Assembly (NCBI GenBank): GCA_947629275.1
Contig: CANRDG010000057.1
Location: forward strand, 1 to 11,331
DNA length: 11,331 nucleotides
Origin: an uncultured Clostridia bacterium
Lineage (GTDB): Bacteria; Bacillota; Clostridia; Oscillospirales; Ruminococcaceae
Direction: 5' to 3'
The notes beneath the pieces were generated by a model. That model worked only from the letters and a program-made list of their open reading frames with translations, was not told the origin of the DNA and made no database searches. Both the position numbers and the translations under genes were made by a program. Positions 7,183-11,331 of the stretch are shown here, one piece after another. Position 1 is the first letter of the stretch; every line of letters begins with the position of its first letter.

Positions 7183-8400
7183 ATGCGTACTTATGAGTTG
7201 ATAACCCCCGAGGGTACAAAAGACGTGCTTTTTGACGAGTGCCTTGCGCGGCGCGACGTTGAGAACAGATACAGAAAAATATTTGGCGGAATGGGCTACA
7301 GCGAAGTCATAACGCCGGGAATAGAGTTTTACGATGTGTTCAATGACGGTTCGAGGAAGTATTCGCAGGAGGCGCTTTATAAACTTACCGATGCAAAAGG
7401 CAGGCTGATAACACTTCGCCCCGACTGCACGATACCTATAGCGCGCCTTGCAGCAACAAGACTGCGCGATGTTCCTATGCCGCTGCGGCTGTTTTACGTT
7501 CAGACGGTGTATGAGAACAACAAACTGCTCAAAGGCAGGAGCGATGAAATCGTACAGTCGGGCATTGAGCTTATCGGCTCGGAATATAAAAGAGCCGATT
7601 TTGAAGTTATGAGCATAGCCGTAAAGGCTCTGAAAGAATATGAGGGCACTGATTTTCGTTTAGAGATAGGAGATGTCGGGTATTTCAAAGAGCTTGTTTC
7701 AATGCTCGGCGTATCGGAGGGCGTTGCGGAGGATATTCGCTATCTTATAGAGGCGAAGAATTATCCTGCGCTCAACGATTTGCTTGACAGCATAGGCGAT
7801 ACGCCCGTTACAGAGGCTCTTAAAAAGCTGCCTGCGCTGTTCGGCGGAGTTGAAGTGTTCGATAAGGCAGCCAAACTTGCCTCAAATGACAAAACGCGTG
7901 AGATACTGGATAACCTGAAGGCTTTCTATACAAGTTTGCAAAAGCTCGATCTCGGCGACAGGCTGTCGGTCGACCTTGGCATAGTGAACCGTACAGATTA
8001 CTACACGGGAATAGTGTTCAAAGGCTATCTCAGCGGCGTTGGCGAGGCGGTATTGCAGGGCGGCAGATACAACAGACTGCTTTCAGAGTTTGGCATGAAC
8101 GCCCCTGCTACAGGATTTGCGGTGAATGTAAACCTTGTGGCTGCGCTTGTAAGGAAACTCGGGCTTTCTCCCGTGCAGACCGCGCCCGAAGCTGTTGTAT
8201 ACGGCGAGCACGGCTATTGTATCGAGGCAATTTCTTACACAATGGAGCTTGCCGAAAAAGGCATAGCTGCTGAAAATGCGGTGTTTGACAGCTTTGAAGA
8301 GACCGTCGCGGCTGCTGAAAAAAGAGGCATAAAAGAAATATATGTCGTTTCGGATAATGTAAAAAAGCTGGAATACAAGGACGGTGAGTATCGTGAATAG
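7183..8400 (+). CDS. hisZ: ATP phosphoribosyltransferase regulatory subunit
   Basis: HisZ is a catalytically inactive paralogue of histidyl-tRNA synthetase. It assembles with short-form HisG into a hetero-octamer for the first step of histidine synthesis and mediates histidine feedback. The 405 residues begin with the class II synthetase-like stretch TPEGTKDVL (8-16). They continue through LRPDCTIPIAR (78-88), QSGIELIG (125-132), VNRTDYYTGIVFKGY (268-282) and LQGGRYNRL (291-299), followed by a degenerate C-terminal region. Where true HisRS has an LVRGLDYYT-type motif, this protein has VNRTDYYT, which with the adjacent short hisG argues for HisZ over HisS. The ATG at 7183 follows AAAGGA at normal spacing. 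First gene of the his operon; its last codons overlap the start of hisG, consistent with the two subunits being made together. Confidence 0.93.
   Translation: MRTYELITPEGTKDVLFDECLARRDVENRYRKIFGGMGYSEVITPGIEFYDVFNDGSRKYSQEALYKLTDAKGRLITLRPDCTIPIARLAATRLRDVPMPLRLFYVQTVYENNKLLKGRSDEIVQSGIELIGSEYKRADFEVMSIAVKALKEYEGTDFRLEIGDVGYFKELVSMLGVSEGVAEDIRYLIEAKNYPALNDLLDSIGDTPVTEALKKLPALFGGVEVFDKAAKLASNDKTREILDNLKAFYTSLQKLDLGDRLSVDLGIVNRTDYYTGIVFKGYLSGVGEAVLQGGRYNRLLSEFGMNAPATGFAVNVNLVAALVRKLGLSPVQTAPEAVVYGEHGYCIEAISYTMELAEKGIAAENAVFDSFEETVAAAEKRGIKEIYVVSDNVKKLEYKDGEYRE
8377..8387 (+). promoter_or_regulatory. Ribosome binding site for hisG inside the hisZ 3' end
   Basis: AAGGACGGTGA closely resembles the full AAGGAGGTGA consensus, with a one-base insertion. 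It ends 5 nt before GTG at 8393, favouring that codon over the in-frame GTG at 8384, which lies inside the site itself. Confidence 0.6.
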
Positions 8401-9022
8401 ACCGCTGAGGATCGCTCTTACAAAGGGCAGACTTGAAAAAGATACTGTAGCTGTTTTTGAAAGGATAGGCTATGACTGCTCGAGCGTGCATGAAAAGGGC
8501 AGAAAGCTGATACTACCCATAGGCGGCGCAAATATTGAAGTGGTGCTTGCAAAGGCGAACGACGTTATTACATACGTTGAACACGGCGTGTGCGACGCGG
8601 GCGTTGTAGGCAAAGATACCATTATGGAAATGCAGGGCAAGTATTTTGAGCTGGTAGATCTGGGTTTTGGCAAATGCCGCTTTGCGCTGGCGACTAAAAA
8701 AGGCGCGGACTTCTTCGGCGGATATGATATAAAAACGATCGCTTCAAAATATCCAAACGTTGCGAGAAATTATTTTGAGAGCATAGGCATGGACGTTGAA
8801 ATAGTAAAGATAGAAGGCTCGGTCGAGCTTGCACCGCTTCTGGAGCTTGCTGACGGCATAGTCGATATTGTTGAAACGGGCACAACGCTGAAAGAAAACG
8901 GTCTTGAAGTTGTTCGCGAGATAGCGCCTATTTCGGCAAGGTTTATAGTAAACACTGTAAGTTTAAAACTTCGTCAGCAGGAGATAGAAGACCTTGTAAA
9001 ACTTATAAAAGCAAATATATAA
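8393..9022 (+). CDS. hisG: ATP phosphoribosyltransferase catalytic subunit, short form
   Basis: Condenses ATP and PRPP to phosphoribosyl-ATP, the committed step of histidine synthesis, as the catalytic partner of HisZ. At 209 residues it is the short form, lacking the C-terminal histidine-binding domain of long HisG (about 290-300), as expected beside hisZ. Motifs are LRIALTKGRLEK (5-16), GVCDAGVVGKD (65-75) and the PRPP-binding loop region with DIVETGTTLKENGL (158-171). The GTG at 8393 is preferred: a near-consensus ribosome site ends 5 nt upstream and family members begin a few residues before the RIALTKGR motif. GTG at 8384 would add three residues. The 8-nt overlap with hisZ (GTGAATAG) suggests translational coupling. 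hisD follows after 12 nt. Confidence 0.95.
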   Translation: MNRPLRIALTKGRLEKDTVAVFERIGYDCSSVHEKGRKLILPIGGANIEVVLAKANDVITYVEHGVCDAGVVGKDTIMEMQGKYFELVDLGFGKCRFALATKKGADFFGGYDIKTIASKYPNVARNYFESIGMDVEIVKIEGSVELAPLLELADGIVDIVETGTTLKENGLEVVREIAPISARFIVNTVSLKLRQQEIEDLVKLIKANI

Positions 9023-9034
9023 AGGGGTAGTAAA

Positions 9035-10324
9035 ATGAAAGTCATATATGCAAACGGCAAAGACGAATACGAGTTTTTCAAAGAGCTTGATAAACGTCAC
9101 GTTGAGACCGATAAAAAGGTAACAGAAACGGTAAGCGAGATAATCGACACGGTGAGAAAAGGCGGCGACAGCGCAGTTAAAGCCTATACAGAAAAGTTTG
9201 ACGGCAAACTTCCGCAGTATTATGAAGTGCCGAGAGATGTTATAAACGATGCTCTTACTGAGGCTGACAGCGTGTTCACCGATGCGCTTCTCAACTGCAT
9301 TGAGAATATCAGAAGCTTTCACGAGCGACAGAAGTCGCAGTCGTTCGTTGACACAAAAGAAAACGGCGTTATCCTCGGTCAGAGGGTCAGAGGTCTTGAA
9401 AGAGTGGGGCTTTATGTTCCCGGCGGCACGGCGGCATACCCGTCTTCGGTGCTTATGAACGCAGTACCTGCAAAAATAGCAGGCGTTAAAGAGATAATCA
9501 TGGTGACACCGCCACTCAAAGACGGCACGCCGAACAAAGATATTCTGGTCGCGGCGGCTCTTTGCGGCGTTGACAGGATATTTCTCTCGGGCGGCGCACA
9601 GGCAATAGCGGCGCTGGCTTACGGTACTGAGGAGATACCTAAGGTCGATAAGATAGTGGGTCCCGGAAATATATATGTCGCAACGGCGAAAAAGCTGCTT
9701 TACGGCACGGTGGATATTGACATGATAGCAGGACCGAGCGAGATACTTGTCCTATCCGACGGCACTACCGACCCGGCATACATAGCGGCCGACCTTATGT
9801 CGCAGGCAGAGCATGATGTGCTGGCTTCTTCTGTTTTGGTAACAACCGACAAAGACAGCGTTGAAAAGATATTCGCGCAGCTTGAAAAACAAATGGAGAA
9901 GCTTTCAAGAAAAGAGATCATAAAGAAGTCGCTTGACGATTACGGCGCTGTGATAGTATGCACCGACAAGGATCAGGCGATTGAAATGGCAAACCGCATA
10001 GCTCCAGAGCATATTGAGATACTTTTTAAAGATCCTTTGGAGTATGTTGGCAAGATAAACAACGCAGGTTCGATGTTTTTGGGCAACTTTGCTCCCGAGC
10101 CTCTCGGCGACTACTACGCAGGACCTAATCACGTTCTGCCTACAAGCGGCACGGCAAGGTTTTTCTCTCCGCTCGGTGTGAACAGCTTTGAAAAGCGTTC
10201 AAGCTTTATATACTATACCGAGCAGGCTCTGCGCGAGGCTAAAGACGATATAGTCTGCGTTGCCGAAAAAGAGGGTCTTACCGCGCACGCAAATGCTATT
10301 AAAGTAAGATTTGAAGATAAATAA
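9035..10324 (+). CDS. hisD: Histidinol dehydrogenase
   Basis: Zinc- and NAD-dependent enzyme that oxidises L-histidinol to histidinal and then to L-histidine, the last two steps of the pathway. The 429 residues match the family (about 430). Conserved blocks are VGLYVPGGTAAYPSSVLMNA (124-143), VDKIVGPGNIYV (204-215), DMIAGPSEILV (229-239), MSQAEHD with zinc ligands Gln257 and His260, IAPEHIEIL with catalytic Glu325 and His326, Asp359 in LGDYYAGPNH, and His418 in EGLTAHANAI. All active-site and zinc residues are thus present. The ATG at 9035 follows AAAGGGGTAG. It lies 12 nt after hisG and 21 nt before hisC, firmly within the operon. No anomalies. Confidence 0.98.
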   Translation: MKVIYANGKDEYEFFKELDKRHVETDKKVTETVSEIIDTVRKGGDSAVKAYTEKFDGKLPQYYEVPRDVINDALTEADSVFTDALLNCIENIRSFHERQKSQSFVDTKENGVILGQRVRGLERVGLYVPGGTAAYPSSVLMNAVPAKIAGVKEIIMVTPPLKDGTPNKDILVAAALCGVDRIFLSGGAQAIAALAYGTEEIPKVDKIVGPGNIYVATAKKLLYGTVDIDMIAGPSEILVLSDGTTDPAYIAADLMSQAEHDVLASSVLVTTDKDSVEKIFAQLEKQMEKLSRKEIIKKSLDDYGAVIVCTDKDQAIEMANRIAPEHIEILFKDPLEYVGKINNAGSMFLGNFAPEPLGDYYAGPNHVLPTSGTARFFSPLGVNSFEKRSSFIYYTEQALREAKDDIVCVAEKEGLTAHANAIKVRFEDK

Positions 10325-10345
10325 GACTTAGAAAGAGTGAATCAT

Positions 10346-11331
10346 ATGGCAAACTGGGAACCAAACGTTCGCAGGGCAGTACCTTACACGCCGGGCGAAC
10401 AGCCGCAGGAGAGCGGAGTTATAAAGCTTAATACAAACGAAAATCCCTTTCCGCCCTCGCCGAGTGTAAAGAAGATACTCGATAATTTTGATACGGATAT
10501 GCTGCGCTTTTACCCTCAGCCTGACTGCGCTGATCTGGTAACTGCAATTGCTGAGAGATATGGCGTAAAGCAGTCGCAGGTGTTTGTGGGCGTCGGTTCT
10601 GACGATGTTCTTTCAATGGCGTTTATGACGTTTTTCAACTCTGACAAGCCGATACTTTTTCCCGATGTTACATATTCTTTTTACGATGTGTGGGCTGATG
10701 TGTACAAAATACCATATAAAACCTGCCCTTTGCGCGGCGACTTCACTATAGATCCCGATGATTACAAACAGCCAAACGGCGGTATAGTTTTCCCGAACCC
10801 CAACGCGCCCACAGGCGTTTGCGAAAGCGTTGAGATGATAGAAGATGTGGTAAAAGCAAACCCGTCTTCGGTGGTCATCATAGATGAAGCGTATATAGAT
10901 TTCGGCGGCGAAAGCTGTCTTAGACTTATAGAAAAATATGATAATCTGATCGTGGTACAGACGTTTTCAAAATCGCGCTCAATGGCGGGTATGAGGATAG
11001 GCTTTGCAATAGGCAGTGAAAGGCTTATAAAGTATATGAACGACGTGAAGTTCTCCGTTAATTCGTATACTATGAATACGTTAACGTTGCTTTGCGGTAA
11101 GGCAGCCGTGCAGGACGAAGAATATTTCCAAAAGTGCTGCAGTGAGATAATAAGCATAAGAGAGTATAGCAAGGAAAAGCTGAAAGAGCTGGGCCTTGAA
11201 CTTACCGATTCAAAAAGCAACTTTTTGTTTGCAAAGCATAAGACGGCAAGGGCGCGGGATATATTTGAAGCTCTTAAAGAGAGAAATATATATGTGCGAT
11301 ACTGGGATAAACAGCGCATTTCAGATTATCT
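10346..11331 (+). CDS. hisC: Histidinol-phosphate aminotransferase, 3' end beyond the window
   Basis: PLP-dependent class I/II aminotransferase converting imidazole-acetol phosphate and glutamate to histidinol phosphate, upstream of HisD in the pathway. The window holds 328 full codons plus two bases of an expected 350-360, so only a short C-terminal part is missing. Visible features are LNTNENPFPPSP (28-39), the NPNAPTG loop (151-157), IIDEAYIDF with Asp180 and Tyr183, TFSKSRSMAGMRIGF with the PLP-binding Lys209 and Arg217, and SNFLFAK (291-297). The ATG at 10346 follows GAAAGAGTGA, 21 nt after hisD. Related aminotransferases of the same fold can accept other substrates, but position after hisD and the TNENP and SKSRSMAGMRIG motifs make HisC very likely. 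The reading frame is open to the right edge. Confidence 0.95.
   Translation, partial: MANWEPNVRRAVPYTPGEQPQESGVIKLNTNENPFPPSPSVKKILDNFDTDMLRFYPQPDCADLVTAIAERYGVKQSQVFVGVGSDDVLSMAFMTFFNSDKPILFPDVTYSFYDVWADVYKIPYKTCPLRGDFTIDPDDYKQPNGGIVFPNPNAPTGVCESVEMIEDVVKANPSSVVIIDEAYIDFGGESCLRLIEKYDNLIVVQTFSKSRSMAGMRIGFAIGSERLIKYMNDVKFSVNSYTMNTLTLLCGKAAVQDEEYFQKCCSEIISIREYSKEKLKELGLELTDSKSNFLFAKHKTARARDIFEALKERNIYVRYWDKQRISDY

Noticed and set aside
7183..8400. Histidyl-tRNA synthetase (hisS) as an alternative identity
   Set aside because: The HisRS-specific LVRGLDYYT-type motif is replaced by VNRTDYYT, and the gene sits directly before a short-form hisG, the hallmark of HisZ.
8108..8491. 127-codon minus-strand frame across the hisZ-hisG junction
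   Set aside because: Antisense to two confident genes; composition is unlike a real protein.
10762..11319. 185-codon minus-strand frame opposite hisC
   Set aside because: Low-complexity Ser/Leu/Ile-rich translation entirely antisense to conserved aminotransferase motifs.
1..11331. CRISPR array, insertion sequence, prophage, toxin-antitoxin or other novel system
   Set aside because: Nearly all the sequence is covered by intact housekeeping genes; I saw no spaced direct repeats, transposase motifs, target duplications or unexplained coding stretch.

Overview
The window looks like ordinary chromosome from a low-to-mid GC Gram-positive anaerobe, most likely a Clostridia member of the Ruminococcus/Oscillospiraceae type. 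The evidence is a full-length PolC-type replicative polymerase, an ispG-polC pair, a HisZ plus short-form HisG enzyme, AAGGAG-type ribosome binding sites, and sigma-A promoters with extended -10 elements. The genus is an inference from gene order and codon style, not a database match.

Layout. Positions 1-1349 (minus strand) carry pyrH, frr and the first codons of a probable uppS, read leftward from a promoter at 1400-1428. They cover UMP phosphorylation, ribosome recycling and undecaprenyl-PP synthesis. Positions 1350-1559 form a compact divergent promoter region. Positions 1560-7048 (plus strand) carry ispG (MEP isoprenoid pathway) and polC (replicative DNA polymerase), 17 nt apart and served by a second extended -10 promoter at 1499-1527. 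In many Firmicutes pyrH-frr-uppS and ispG-polC lie in one co-directional cluster. Here they are head to head, which suggests a local inversion or rearrangement.

Positions 7049-7182 are a 134-nt intergenic region. It has a strong TTGACA promoter, an 18-bp perfect palindrome centred on the predicted transcription start, and a 9-bp-stem inverted repeat in the short leader. Positions 7183-11331 are the start of a histidine biosynthesis operon, hisZ-hisG-hisD-hisC, tightly packed and running off the right edge inside hisC. HisZ and HisG form the first, ATP phosphoribosyltransferase step. HisD performs the last two oxidations and HisC the aminotransferase step; the remaining his genes are presumably beyond the window.

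All complete genes are intact, near family length and keep their key residues. I see no mobile element, CRISPR array, tRNA, rRNA, toxin-antitoxin pair, defence locus or other exotic system. The least explained signal is the pair of palindromes at the his promoter, a candidate operator for an unidentified regulator.
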